A stretch of 64,000 nucleotides of DNA from Mageeibacillus sp. UBA4314 (lineage in GTDB: Bacteria > Bacillota > Clostridia > Saccharofermentanales > Saccharofermentanaceae), in assembly GCA_002394605.1 (NCBI GenBank), contig DGUI01000027.1:245-64244 (forward strand). Direction: 5' to 3'. Of the stretch, positions 49,689-58,586 are shown piece by piece. Under the pieces are notes generated by a model. It worked only from the letters and a program-made list of their open reading frames with translations, was not told where the DNA came from and ran no database searches. The position numbers were made by a program, and so were the translations under genes. The stretch's first letter is position 1. Each line of letters begins with the position of its first letter.

Positions 49689-51124
49689 GAACAGTGATCA
49701 GACGACGCATATGTGCATTTATGGTATTGGTCATGACCTTATCGGTCATTGTCTATCTCATGCCTTCAAGGGATGCGGATGCGGCAAGTCTCATCAATCT
49801 GTCGGTCAAGGCGAATAACACGGACCCCGGTGCGGGTGATGTAGTGACCATTTCCGTCTATGCTGATAATTTCCCTGAGATAGTCAGCTTCGGTCCCATG
49901 AAGATACATTTCGATGCGGCACTTGCCGAGTATGTTTCCGTTGAACTGGGACCTGAGATATCTTCGTTCATCTACAATGTCACCCAGGACAATAATTACG
50001 TTAACATATCTGCGATCGACCAGTATTTCCAGGATGGTGAGTCAGAGCATTCTGCGTTCGATATCGATGAGCAGATGATACTGTTCACGATATCGTTCAG
50101 AGTTAAGCAGGATGCATCGGGACAGATCCCGTTCTGGATCGAAGAGCCGGGCGATTTTATCTCCTCAGACGGCAAGAAGGTATCCACTGTAGTCGACAAT
50201 TCGATCAGTGTTACGATAAGCAACAGGATCTCAAGTGAAGCTGCTCTTCTCAGCCTGTCGATCAATGAGGGTACGATCGAGCCTCCTTTCGATACGGACA
50301 TTACTGAATATGAGGCAACGGTTGAGAGGACAGTAACAGATCTGTATGTAAACGCTACGCCTTCCAATCTGTGGGCCGGCATCGTCATCAACGGCAACAA
50401 CAATCTTCAGATAGGCGAGAACTTCGTTACGGTCATAGTTACGGCTCAGGACGGGGTAACGCAGAAGGAATACCACATCAAGGTAACACGTAAAGAGAGC
50501 TATGTACCTGACAATGCGGTCCTTGTTGATGACAAGGGCGTATCGTACAATTTCCTTGATTATCCGCAGAATACTGATCCGCCGGAAGGATTTACGACAG
50601 GTATCAAGACGATAAACGATTTCTCGGTGCCGGCATTTGTCAAGGATGGATTCTCAAGCGTACTGTTCTATCTGTACGACGGTGAGAACCCTCCGGGTCT
50701 GTATCTGTATAACGAGGATCTTAAGACAGTTATCCCTTACAGGGAGGATCTTACGGTAATGCAGAGCAGCAAGATACTGTTCAGGGCTAATATTCCCGAA
50801 GATCTGGAACTTCCCAAAGATTTTGTTAATAGCGAACGCGCGATCAATGATATACTCTATACCGGTTATACTGATGCCGAGGGAAGATTCGTGTGTTATC
50901 TGGCGGATGAGGCCGGAGAGGCTGATTTCTACTCTTATGATGAGGTGGATCATATATTTGTAAGGTATGTTCCGGTTGACAGAACGGCTCAGAAAGCCTA
51001 TAGTGCTTTGTTGACGGTGTTCATGATCACCACGGCTGTAGAAGCCCTGTTCCTGGTCGTTATTGTCATCATCGTGCACAGGGTTCTCTCACAGAGGAAG
51101 AATCCGAAGCCGAGAAGAGTTTAA
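49685..51124 (+). CDS. cohesin-like and cadherin-like domain surface protein, C-terminal membrane anchor
   Basis: A 479-residue exported protein. A signal peptide (residues 1-34) ends near ADA|A. About 36-178 resembles a cohesin/CBM2-type jelly roll (LSVKANNTDPGAGDVVTISVYADNF ... ILFTISFRV). About 182-270 is a PF12733 cadherin-like sandwich (LLSLSINEGTIEPPFDTDITEYEATV ... VTAQDGVTQKEYHIKV). A poorly characterised part follows (275-430), then a transmembrane helix (about 440-462) and a basic tail. I see no dockerin in the window, so a cellulosome role is not supported. The 4-base overlap with the glucosaminidase gene suggests a shared task in the wall. Confidence 0.7.
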   Translation: MRTVIRRRICAFMVLVMTLSVIVYLMPSRDADAASLINLSVKANNTDPGAGDVVTISVYADNFPEIVSFGPMKIHFDAALAEYVSVELGPEISSFIYNVTQDNNYVNISAIDQYFQDGESEHSAFDIDEQMILFTISFRVKQDASGQIPFWIEEPGDFISSDGKKVSTVVDNSISVTISNRISSEAALLSLSINEGTIEPPFDTDITEYEATVERTVTDLYVNATPSNLWAGIVINGNNNLQIGENFVTVIVTAQDGVTQKEYHIKVTRKESYVPDNAVLVDDKGVSYNFLDYPQNTDPPEGFTTGIKTINDFSVPAFVKDGFSSVLFYLYDGENPPGLYLYNEDLKTVIPYREDLTVMQSSKILFRANIPEDLELPKDFVNSERAINDILYTGYTDAEGRFVCYLADEAGEADFYSYDEVDHIFVRYVPVDRTAQKAYSALLTVFMITTAVEALFLVVIVIIVHRVLSQRKNPKPRRV

Positions 51125-51140
51125 AGGAGTATTTGTAATA

Positions 51141-51746
51141 ATGGGTGCAATAAAAACAGTATTGTACGGTGGAGAGCATCTGAGCGAGAAGCAGGAGAAG
51201 TTCCGTAAGATATTTATGTATCTTGTCTGTGGTGCTTTCACTACGGTTGTCAATAATGCTGCATTTCTGATCTTCGACCTTGTGGTCAAGCAGAAAGCAA
51301 ATGTGTCCATCTTCGGATATGAATTTGATATGATGGTCCTGCTCAACCAGGTTATAGCATGGACCCTTGCCGTTCTGGCAGCATACATCACCAACAGGAT
51401 CTTTGTATTCAGATCTTCAGGAAGCGTAGTAAGGGAGCTTTTGAGCTTTGCGGCTGCGAGAGTCGTATCATTCCTGATCCTTGAACTCGGAGTGTTCGCG
51501 ATCATGATCGCTATCTGTGAAGGACTGTTCGGCATTCCTCAGGAACAGCCGGTGTTCACGATCGGCAGCTTCAATTTCACATATCTGTATCTGCTCAAGG
51601 TACTTAACTCGATCTTAGTTATTATCGCAAACTATATTATGAGCAAATTGTTCGTATTTAAGAAAGAAGACCTGAAATCATATGACGGACAAAAGACCGA
51701 CGGCGAACAGGGATCAGATACCGAAGTTCCTGACAGAAGCGAATAG
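51141..51746 (+). CDS. GtrA family membrane protein
   Basis: A 201-residue protein starting at the ATG at 51141, after AAAGGAG; a longer frame begins inside the preceding gene and is not used. Four helices (about 27-48, 65-92, 102-130 and 152-178) and the pairs YLVCGAFTTVVNNAAF, AYITNRIFVF and NYIMSKLFVF are the GtrA signature. GtrA proteins are thought to flip undecaprenyl-phosphate-linked sugars across the membrane. It would complete a set with the YfhO and GT2 proteins encoded 20 kb away. It ends with a hydrophilic tail overlapping folC by 65 bases. Confidence 0.88.
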   Translation: MGAIKTVLYGGEHLSEKQEKFRKIFMYLVCGAFTTVVNNAAFLIFDLVVKQKANVSIFGYEFDMMVLLNQVIAWTLAVLAAYITNRIFVFRSSGSVVRELLSFAAARVVSFLILELGVFAIMIAICEGLFGIPQEQPVFTIGSFNFTYLYLLKVLNSILVIIANYIMSKLFVFKKEDLKSYDGQKTDGEQGSDTEVPDRSE

Positions 51747-53109
51747 ATTCGGGATCAATCCCGGCCTTACCAGGATCAAAAGGTTGTGTGAGCTTCTCGG
51801 ACATCCCGAGAAGTCCTTCAGGGTTATCCATATAGCAGGTACCAACGGCAAAGGCTCGGCAACGGCATTTGCTTCATGCATGCTGGCTTCTTCGGGGCTT
51901 AAGGTGGGTGTGTATACATCTCCTTTCCTGGAGCGTTTCTCTGAGCGTATCAGGGTGATAGACGGTTACGAAGGACTGATCTCTTATTCAGAGGATGATT
52001 CATATGGCGAGATAGATACTGATTCACTATACAGGCTTTCTGAGGAAGTCAGGAAGGCATGTGACAAGGTGACAGCTGAAGGGATCGAGCACCCCACGGA
52101 ATTTGAACTCGTAACCGCAGTCTGCTTCCTTTATTTCAAGGAGCAGGGAATAGATATAGCAGTCATGGAGACCGGGCTTGGCGGAAAGCTCGACTCGACT
52201 AATGTTTTTGACGATCCCATTGCAACGGTGATCACTTCGGTGGGACTTGATCATATGGGAGTCCTTGGAGATACGGTCGACGACATCGCTCATGAGAAAG
52301 CAGGCATATTCAAGAAGGGGTGTCCTGCGTTCTGCCCTGATCCGCACAGCATGATATTAACTCCGGAAGAAGCGGATGCCGTAGAGAAGAGACTTAAGGA
52401 GGAAGCAGACCTTACAGGCTGCCCCTTAACGTTCATATCTCCGCGGACAGATACGGTCAGGTATACGGATGACCACAGGATGAGGTTTGTCTCTGATGCT
52501 CTGGGCGGCAGGGAGATCATAACGTCCCTTGCAGGAGACCATCAGTGTTCAAACTGTTCCGTAGCAGTAAGTGCTGTCCTTGAGGCAGCAGCAATGTGGC
52601 CTCAGATAACGGCTGATACATGCATGGAGGGGATCAGGCTGACACGCTGGAAATGCAGGGCTGAGATCATGTCAGATGACCCCTGTGTGGTCCTTGACGG
52701 CGGTCATAACCCGCAGGGCGCCAGGAGCTTTGTTGATGTGTACGGCAGACTCGACGGCGGAAAGCTGATAGATAAGCCCGTAAGGCTCGTGACAGGCGTC
52801 ATGGGCGACAAGGATATCTCAGGGATAGTAGAGCAGTATAAGGCAGGCGGTCTTAAGATAGGCGAGATATGGCCCGTCAAGGTGGATAACCCCAGAACGG
52901 CACTCCCCGATGACCTTTATAATATTTTTAATAAAGTGTATAATAAAGAGATTGACAGAGGCGGATCAGACATTCCAGAGGAGGCTGTACGGCTCGCCTA
53001 TGCAAGATCACAAACAGATAACATGCCGCTGGTCGTTACAGGATCCCTGTATCTTCTGGGACAAGTGAGAGGCACATTGAAAGGAATCATCGGATGCACG
53101 ACTACTTGA
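51682..53109 (+). CDS. folC: folylpolyglutamate synthase / dihydrofolate synthase
   Basis: A 475-residue Mur-ligase-fold enzyme that adds glutamate to folates. HIAGTNGKGSATAFASCML near residue 50 is the ATP site (GTNGKGS). YTSPFLERFSERI follows, then METGLGGKLDSTN near 160 and DGGHNPQGARSF near 342. The ATG at 51682 lies inside gtrA, giving an unusual 65-base overlap. No clear ribosome site is seen there, but the first conserved motifs begin too early for a much later start. The next gene overlaps its end by 16 bases. Confidence 0.93.
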   Translation: MTDKRPTANRDQIPKFLTEANRFGINPGLTRIKRLCELLGHPEKSFRVIHIAGTNGKGSATAFASCMLASSGLKVGVYTSPFLERFSERIRVIDGYEGLISYSEDDSYGEIDTDSLYRLSEEVRKACDKVTAEGIEHPTEFELVTAVCFLYFKEQGIDIAVMETGLGGKLDSTNVFDDPIATVITSVGLDHMGVLGDTVDDIAHEKAGIFKKGCPAFCPDPHSMILTPEEADAVEKRLKEEADLTGCPLTFISPRTDTVRYTDDHRMRFVSDALGGREIITSLAGDHQCSNCSVAVSAVLEAAAMWPQITADTCMEGIRLTRWKCRAEIMSDDPCVVLDGGHNPQGARSFVDVYGRLDGGKLIDKPVRLVTGVMGDKDISGIVEQYKAGGLKIGEIWPVKVDNPRTALPDDLYNIFNKVYNKEIDRGGSDIPEEAVRLAYARSQTDNMPLVVTGSLYLLGQVRGTLKGIIGCTTT

Positions 53110-53990
53110 GTCTTATCTTGGGAATAAGCCCGATAGAAGAGAAGGATCTTATCCTTTTTGATGTAAGTGTTGAAGAGAAGGCGAACATCATCAGGCAGTT
53201 CAACAGGGCTTTGCTCAATGCAAAGGGTGACGGTACTGATGTAGCGCAGATCTTCCTCAAGCCGCTGATAACGAAGTACCCGCAGTGGGGTGATACGGCT
53301 CTTGTCTTCGGTCTTTGCCTGGCGCGCGAAGGCCAGTTCTCCAGAGCTGTCCAGAGCCTGGAATTTGCGATCAACAACACGCTCGGTCATGAGCAGTATC
53401 TGGCCATTGCCCAGGATGCCCTGAGGAAGTGCAAGGAAGATGTTAAGATACCGGCAAGTGAACTTCCGCCGGTCAATTTCGCTGACAAGATGAAGAATGC
53501 CCAGATGGCTGAAGGTTCATCCCCCGCAGAGAGGAAGAACTATCAGGCTCCGATCCTGATGAAAGCGTCCAAGGGCGTTAACTCATTCCAGATGGCATCT
53601 GACAAGGAACGCCGCGACATAATGATGAGATCGGCTTCCGGCGGAGACGAACTGGCGAGCGATGACATAGATATAGAGAGCATGATGACTCCTGCCGATA
53701 AGGCAAGGCTCGGTGTCAAGATCGGTATCGGCGTGGTGATCCTTGCCGCTGTCGCTCTTCTGGTGTTCCTCGTCATCATCCCTCTTCTCACAAAGCTTAA
53801 GCTTGCTGATGAGAATGCAGAGAGGATCGATTACATAATGGACAGATTCGAGGAATACAAGGACGATCCTGAGGTCAACCAGGTCCTCGTCGATTATGCC
53901 AAGAAGTTCAATATCACAAGTATAGACACAACTGCAGTCCAGACTTCCGCTTCCGCGGAGGATACGGCTGCCGCTTCAGAGAAAACTTAA
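53094..53990 (+). CDS. TPR-like protein with one transmembrane helix, unknown
   Basis: A 298-residue protein. Residues 25-115 form tetratricopeptide-like helix pairs (ALVFGLCLAREGQFSRAVQSLEFAINNT). A charged, disordered linker (120-200) precedes a transmembrane helix (about 209-232), then a coiled helix (AERIDYIMDRFEEYKDDPEV) and a Thr/Ala/Ser tail outside the cell. The TPR part would therefore be cytosolic. I do not recognise a family. It overlaps folC by 16 bases and stands 13 bases before thrC. Confidence 0.7.
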   Translation: MHDYLSLILGISPIEEKDLILFDVSVEEKANIIRQFNRALLNAKGDGTDVAQIFLKPLITKYPQWGDTALVFGLCLAREGQFSRAVQSLEFAINNTLGHEQYLAIAQDALRKCKEDVKIPASELPPVNFADKMKNAQMAEGSSPAERKNYQAPILMKASKGVNSFQMASDKERRDIMMRSASGGDELASDDIDIESMMTPADKARLGVKIGIGVVILAAVALLVFLVIIPLLTKLKLADENAERIDYIMDRFEEYKDDPEVNQVLVDYAKKFNITSIDTTAVQTSASAEDTAAASEKT

Positions 53991-54003
53991 CTTGGAGGGC
54001 AAG

Positions 54004-55509
54004 ATGAAGTATATAAGCACAAGAGGTTACGAGACTAAGTTTACGGCTGCCGAGGCCATCATGCAGGGCATTGCTCCTGACGGAGGTCTCTTCGTTCCTG
54101 AGGAGATACCTGTACTGTCCAGGGGCGATATCGAAGCAATGAAGAATATGAAGTACTACCAGCTGTCTGCCAAGGTACTGTCCAAGTTCCTTGATGGTTT
54201 TACCGAAGAGGAACTCTTGGGCTACACGGCTGCTGCATACGCAGAGGAGAAGTGGGGTGAGAATACGGTTCCCCTCGTACAGATGAACCCGTACAATGAC
54301 AGGGAGTACATTCTGGAACTGTGGCATGGTCCCACGTGTGCATTTAAGGATGTTGCACTGCAGCTCCTTCCTCACCTCATGACTGCATCCATCGCCAAGA
54401 CAGGCGCGAAGGATAAGGTGTGCATCCTCACAGCGACCTCCGGCGATACTGGCAAGGCAGCTCTTGAGGGATTCAAGGATCTTCCCGGAACGGAGATCAT
54501 CGTATTCTATCCCACGGGCGGCGTATCTGAAGCACAGAAGCTCCAGATGGTAACGACGGGCGGCAGTAATACTCATGTCATCGCGGTCAACGGATGCTTT
54601 GACGATGCGCAGACGGGTGTTAAGAAGATCTTCGGCGATGATTCTTTCGCTGCTGACCTCAAGGCGCACGGCATCAGGCTGTCTTCTGCAAACTCGATCA
54701 ACTGGGGCAGGCTGGTCCCCCAGATCGCTTACTATGTATATTCTTACGTCGAGCTTCTCAGGACCGAGAAGATCGAAATGGGCGAGGCCATCAACATCGT
54801 CGTTCCCACGGGTAACTTCGGCAACATCCTTGCTGCATGGTTTGCAAAGCAGATGGGCATCCCGATCCACAAGCTCATCTGTGCGTCCAACCGTAACAAG
54901 GTACTCTGTGATTTCTTCAACAACGGCAAGTATGACCGCAACAGGGAGTTCTACAAGACGACGTCTCCTTCAATGGATATCCTCATCTCCTCCAATCTGG
55001 AGAGACTCCTTTTCGAGGTCACGGAGAATAATTCCGCACTTGTAGTAGAGTGGATGAATTCGCTTTATTCAAAGGGCACATACACGGTCGACCAGAACAC
55101 TCTTAAGGTCCTTCACAGGATGTTCGTAGGCGGATTTGCTGACGAGAAGGGTGTCTATAAGACAATCCTCGATGTATATGACAGGACTGATCATGTGATC
55201 GATACGCATACGGCCGTAGGCTTTAACATCTATAACCGTTATCACCAGAGATCCGGTGATGAGCATAAGACCGTATTTGCTTCCACGGCTTCCCCGTTCA
55301 AGTTCGCGCCTGCAGTAATGGATGCGATCAGGGGCGAAGGCTACAGCAACGGAAGATCTGTTGAGACTGTCATCTCCGAATTGTCGGAAGAGAGCGGCCT
55401 TGAGATCCCTGAGGGCATCAAGGACCTGTCTTCCAAGGAAATCAGGCACAAGGATGTCATCGATAAAGAAGACATGATGGACAAGGTCAGACAGATACTT
55501 ATCGGGTAA
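54004..55509 (+). CDS. thrC: threonine synthase
   Basis: A 501-residue PLP enzyme making threonine from O-phosphohomoserine. The ATG at 54004 follows TTGGAGGG. KYISTRGYETKFTAAEAIMQGIAPDGGLFVPE is the N-terminal domain typical of the long bacterial form. LWHGPTCAFKDVALQLLPHLM near residue 105 carries the PLP lysine. ATSGDTGKAALEGF near 145 binds phosphate, and VVPTGNFGNILAAWFAKQMG near 265 is conserved. No attenuator is visible upstream because it lies in an operon-like run. Confidence 0.95.
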   Translation: MKYISTRGYETKFTAAEAIMQGIAPDGGLFVPEEIPVLSRGDIEAMKNMKYYQLSAKVLSKFLDGFTEEELLGYTAAAYAEEKWGENTVPLVQMNPYNDREYILELWHGPTCAFKDVALQLLPHLMTASIAKTGAKDKVCILTATSGDTGKAALEGFKDLPGTEIIVFYPTGGVSEAQKLQMVTTGGSNTHVIAVNGCFDDAQTGVKKIFGDDSFAADLKAHGIRLSSANSINWGRLVPQIAYYVYSYVELLRTEKIEMGEAINIVVPTGNFGNILAAWFAKQMGIPIHKLICASNRNKVLCDFFNNGKYDRNREFYKTTSPSMDILISSNLERLLFEVTENNSALVVEWMNSLYSKGTYTVDQNTLKVLHRMFVGGFADEKGVYKTILDVYDRTDHVIDTHTAVGFNIYNRYHQRSGDEHKTVFASTASPFKFAPAVMDAIRGEGYSNGRSVETVISELSEESGLEIPEGIKDLSSKEIRHKDVIDKEDMMDKVRQILIG

Positions 55510-55515
55510 TTCTAT

Positions 55516-57441
55516 ATGTCTGACAGGAAGAGGTTGATCAGAACGGGAATAGCAGCTGCCATTTTGGCCGCAGTCTATGTTGTTCTGATAGCTTTAGCTC
55601 CAAGGCTGTCTTTCTGGTCTTATCCCACAAGATTTAACTTCTCAGAGAATACGGAAGAGAAGGTCATAAACAGCGGTGATATATATGAGCATACCTTTAA
55701 CATGCCTTACGACAGGATCATCTCGATCGATCCCGGACTGAAGAACAATTCTTCGAATGTCATAAGCATTGACGGTACCATCGAGCTCATTGACGGCAAC
55801 GGGAACGTAGTATCTTCCAGGCACGTTACATCTGCTTATGATTCCATATTCAGCTTAAGGGAACCGGTCGCCTGCGGGACAACTTATACGGTAAGGTTTA
55901 CTGTTGTCTCGGTAGGATCAACGGGTCCTTCCGTCCTTATCAATGCTGATGACAGTAGCATGGTATTCACCATCGCAGGCACCGTCAGCGGATCATCTGC
56001 AAAGCTCATCTTTGCGGGCATCTATGTCCTGATATCCGCCATGGTGCTCCTTTATGTCTACAACCTCGACAAGAAGGGGATATCTGATGCAAAGATGGCT
56101 GACAGGGTCTTCATCGGCGTTTTGATCCTGTGCTGTGTCTTCCTGATCTGCCAGTACTACGATCTGTTCATGATAATCAAGAGCGCGCTGCGCATGCTCG
56201 ATTCGTTCAAGAGCGGCAACATTACTGATTATTACGGATTCTCCTATGCAAGTGAACTTACCTCACAGAGCAATAAGATGCTCTTTGCATATGAGTATAA
56301 TTTCTTCCAGATCTTCTTTGTTGCCATACTGATGCTCCCGCTGTCCTTTGCATATAACGGTGACATCAACGGGGGCGGCATCGATGGCCTGATATGCGTT
56401 ATCTACCTTGAGGTGATACTTGCGGTGCTCCTTATCGTTTGCCGCAGGCTTATAGGCAGGATAACAAAGATCACGTCACTTGATGATAAGTATCTGAAGG
56501 AAGTGCAGACCCTTTTTATCTTCTCGCCCATGCTCCTGTACATATCGGTCGCATACGGCCAGATAGATCTGATGTACATGATCGTTATCATACTGGCACT
56601 GCCTTTCTACTACAGGAAGAAGTACTATCTGTTCTCGCTTATCATGTCACTTGCAGTTGCCATGAAGACACTGCCGCTCATGATCTTCATTCCCCTGATA
56701 CTTCTCGCAAATAAGAGGATCAGGGACATAGCAGTTAACTTCCTGATCGTTATGGTGCTGCCTGTGGCTACGGCGCTCATATTCGAAGGGTCTTCAGGTC
56801 ACAAGGCGATATCTGCGGTAATCCGGGAGGATTACTCATATCTCGACAGGATAACCGAATGGCGCCTTGGTGACACAACATCCATCTTCGTCCTGTGCTT
56901 TGCGGCAATCTGCATAGTCTGCTTCATGCACAAGACGGATACGGAAGATAAGACAAAGTTCCTTTATGATTCGCAGCTTGCGGTATTTGCCGTATACGGG
57001 GCGTTCATCTCATTCGTTACGTGGCATCTGCAGTGGATGATCCCTGCAGTTCTGGCTCTGTCGCTTCTGATCCCGCTCATTAAGGACAAGAGGATCCTGA
57101 TCATGGATACCGTCCTCGAGATACTGTTCATAATGACGGCAGCATTCATGGGCACATCCACGCACATGACAAACTTCGGGATACTTCCCCTTATCACGAA
57201 CGAGTATTCTGATGCTCCCGAAATGACGACGATATATAATAACATCTCTTCGATCACGACTGTTGTCATCAGGACATGTCTTGCGGCTGTTATCATGTAT
57301 ACTCTTTACATGCTGGTCAGGAACAGGAAAGAAGATAAGATCGAATACGTTCCTTCAAGCAGGACGGCAATAACTGGAAGAGGTCTTGTAATGTATGCAG
57401 TGACGGCATTCTTCTGCTGGACTTTCTTCTATGTGGGGTGA
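55516..57441 (+). CDS. GT-C type polytopic membrane glycosyltransferase-like protein
   Basis: A 641-residue membrane protein. A first helix (about 9-30) leads to an extracytoplasmic beta-domain (40-160), then about 12 helices. FFQIFFVAILMLPLSFAY, the loop ending VAYGQIDLMYMIVIILALPFYYRKKYYLF and SLAVAMKTLPLMIFIPLILL recall GT87/PMT-like mannosyltransferases that use polyprenyl donors. The canonical DD/DE motif in the first loop is not evident. A surface-glycan role is plausible. It overlaps nothing upstream (6 bases after thrC) and ends 4 bases before the queT start. Confidence 0.65.
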   Translation: MSDRKRLIRTGIAAAILAAVYVVLIALAPRLSFWSYPTRFNFSENTEEKVINSGDIYEHTFNMPYDRIISIDPGLKNNSSNVISIDGTIELIDGNGNVVSSRHVTSAYDSIFSLREPVACGTTYTVRFTVVSVGSTGPSVLINADDSSMVFTIAGTVSGSSAKLIFAGIYVLISAMVLLYVYNLDKKGISDAKMADRVFIGVLILCCVFLICQYYDLFMIIKSALRMLDSFKSGNITDYYGFSYASELTSQSNKMLFAYEYNFFQIFFVAILMLPLSFAYNGDINGGGIDGLICVIYLEVILAVLLIVCRRLIGRITKITSLDDKYLKEVQTLFIFSPMLLYISVAYGQIDLMYMIVIILALPFYYRKKYYLFSLIMSLAVAMKTLPLMIFIPLILLANKRIRDIAVNFLIVMVLPVATALIFEGSSGHKAISAVIREDYSYLDRITEWRLGDTTSIFVLCFAAICIVCFMHKTDTEDKTKFLYDSQLAVFAVYGAFISFVTWHLQWMIPAVLALSLLIPLIKDKRILIMDTVLEILFIMTAAFMGTSTHMTNFGILPLITNEYSDAPEMTTIYNNISSITTVVIRTCLAAVIMYTLYMLVRNRKEDKIEYVPSSRTAITGRGLVMYAVTAFFCWTFFYVG

Positions 57442-57445
57442 TGAT

Positions 57446-57964
57446 ATGAATATGGACGGAAGGAAACAAAATATACGTACGATAGTCTATACGGGTGTTG
57501 TGGCGGCACTTTATGTTGTGCTGACGCTTCCTTTCGCACAGGTTGCATACGGACCCGTCCAGTTCAGGATGGCTGAGGCGCTCACGATCCTTCTCGTATT
57601 CGGACTGAGGTTCATACCGGGCGTGTCCCTTGGATGCCTTATCGCGAATGTACTCAATCCCGGAAGCCTTGGTCCGGTCGATATCATCTTCGGAACACTG
57701 GCAACAGTCATCGCGGGATTCGGTTCAAGATGGATCGGAAAGAAGAAGGACGTACTTGGAATAATACCTCCCATCATCGCCAACGGACTTATAGTCGGCT
57801 TCTATCTGCCGTTCCTTCTGGTCGATGAGGGGAGTTCGGTGAAGGGGTCAGCGATACTGATCAGCATGGGTGAAGTCGCGCTTAGTGAAACGGTCGTAAT
57901 GGTCCTCATAGGACTTCCGCTCCTGCTGGTGATCAAGAGAACATCTCTTAAGGATAAACTTTGA
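57446..57964 (+). CDS. queT: QueT family transporter
   Basis: A 172-residue membrane protein with five or six helices. VYTGVVAALYVVLTLPFAQVAYGPVQFRMAEALTIL and SLGCLIANVLNPGSLGPVDIIFGTLATVIAGF are QueT signatures. The family is an ECF-type substrate-binding subunit for a queuosine precursor, regulated in many Firmicutes by preQ1 riboswitches; none lies immediately upstream here. The energising ECF subunits are not in the window. The start at 57446 is preferred over the upstream in-frame GTG, which lies within the previous gene. Confidence 0.9.
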   Translation: MNMDGRKQNIRTIVYTGVVAALYVVLTLPFAQVAYGPVQFRMAEALTILLVFGLRFIPGVSLGCLIANVLNPGSLGPVDIIFGTLATVIAGFGSRWIGKKKDVLGIIPPIIANGLIVGFYLPFLLVDEGSSVKGSAILISMGEVALSETVVMVLIGLPLLLVIKRTSLKDKL

Positions 57965-57965
57965 T

Positions 57966-58586
57966 ATGGCACACTATTTTGACGAGGTCCCTGATACGAA
58001 GACGGACCGCAGGATGATCGATTACAGGGTTGACGGAACGAACTTCACCTTCGTTACCGACAGCAGTGTATTCTCGCGCAGCGAGGTCGACTTCGGATCA
58101 TCATTGCTCATCGAGGAACTGATTAGGGACTGCAGGGAAGACGGCCGCGGCAGCGGGGATTTCCTGGACCTTGGATGCGGCGTCGGTGTCGTCGGGATCG
58201 TGTTCAAATACAAGTTCATGCGTTTTGAGGTTACGGGCGTGGATCTTAATTCGAGAGCCGTAAGCCTTGCCAATGAGAACGCATCGAAGAATGGGGTTAA
58301 GGCAAGATTTGTACAAAGTGATGTCTTGGATAAGATACCTGATAGTGTACAATTTGATGTTGTAGCTACAAATCCGCCGGTCAGGGCCGGCAAGGCAACG
58401 GTCTTCAGATTCTACGATGAAGCGTATGCCAGGATGAAGGATGGAGCTGCGATCTATGTGGTCCTGCAGAGGAAGCAGGGCGCTCCGTCCACGGAGAAGA
58501 AGCTGAACGAGCTGTTCGGCAATTGTGAGACACTGGCCATCAAGGGCGGATACCGCGTTATGAAGGCAGTAAAGAGAGGGGAATAA
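57966..58586 (+). CDS. class I methyltransferase, RsmC-like
   Basis: A 206-residue S-adenosylmethionine-dependent methyltransferase. FLDLGCGVGVVGIVFK near residue 60 is the SAM loop. VTGVDLNSRAVSLANENA near 85 reads the ribose, and FDVVATNPPVRAGK near 120 has the NPP(Y/V) active site of N-methylases on exocyclic amino groups. This matches the C-terminal half of 16S rRNA m2G1207 methylase RsmC, a common stand-alone form in Gram-positives. One base separates it from queT. Confidence 0.88.
   Translation: MAHYFDEVPDTKTDRRMIDYRVDGTNFTFVTDSSVFSRSEVDFGSSLLIEELIRDCREDGRGSGDFLDLGCGVGVVGIVFKYKFMRFEVTGVDLNSRAVSLANENASKNGVKARFVQSDVLDKIPDSVQFDVVATNPPVRAGKATVFRFYDEAYARMKDGAAIYVVLQRKQGAPSTEKKLNELFGNCETLAIKGGYRVMKAVKRGE

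Noticed and set aside
49685..51124. Cellulosome scaffoldin
   Set aside because: Only one cohesin-like domain, no dockerin or carbohydrate-binding module and no glycoside hydrolases for plant polymers nearby.
53914..54870. 318-codon frame on the minus strand across the start of thrC
   Set aside because: It mirrors the thrC coding frame, lacks a ribosome site and looks like no protein family; the plus-strand threonine synthase explains the sequence.
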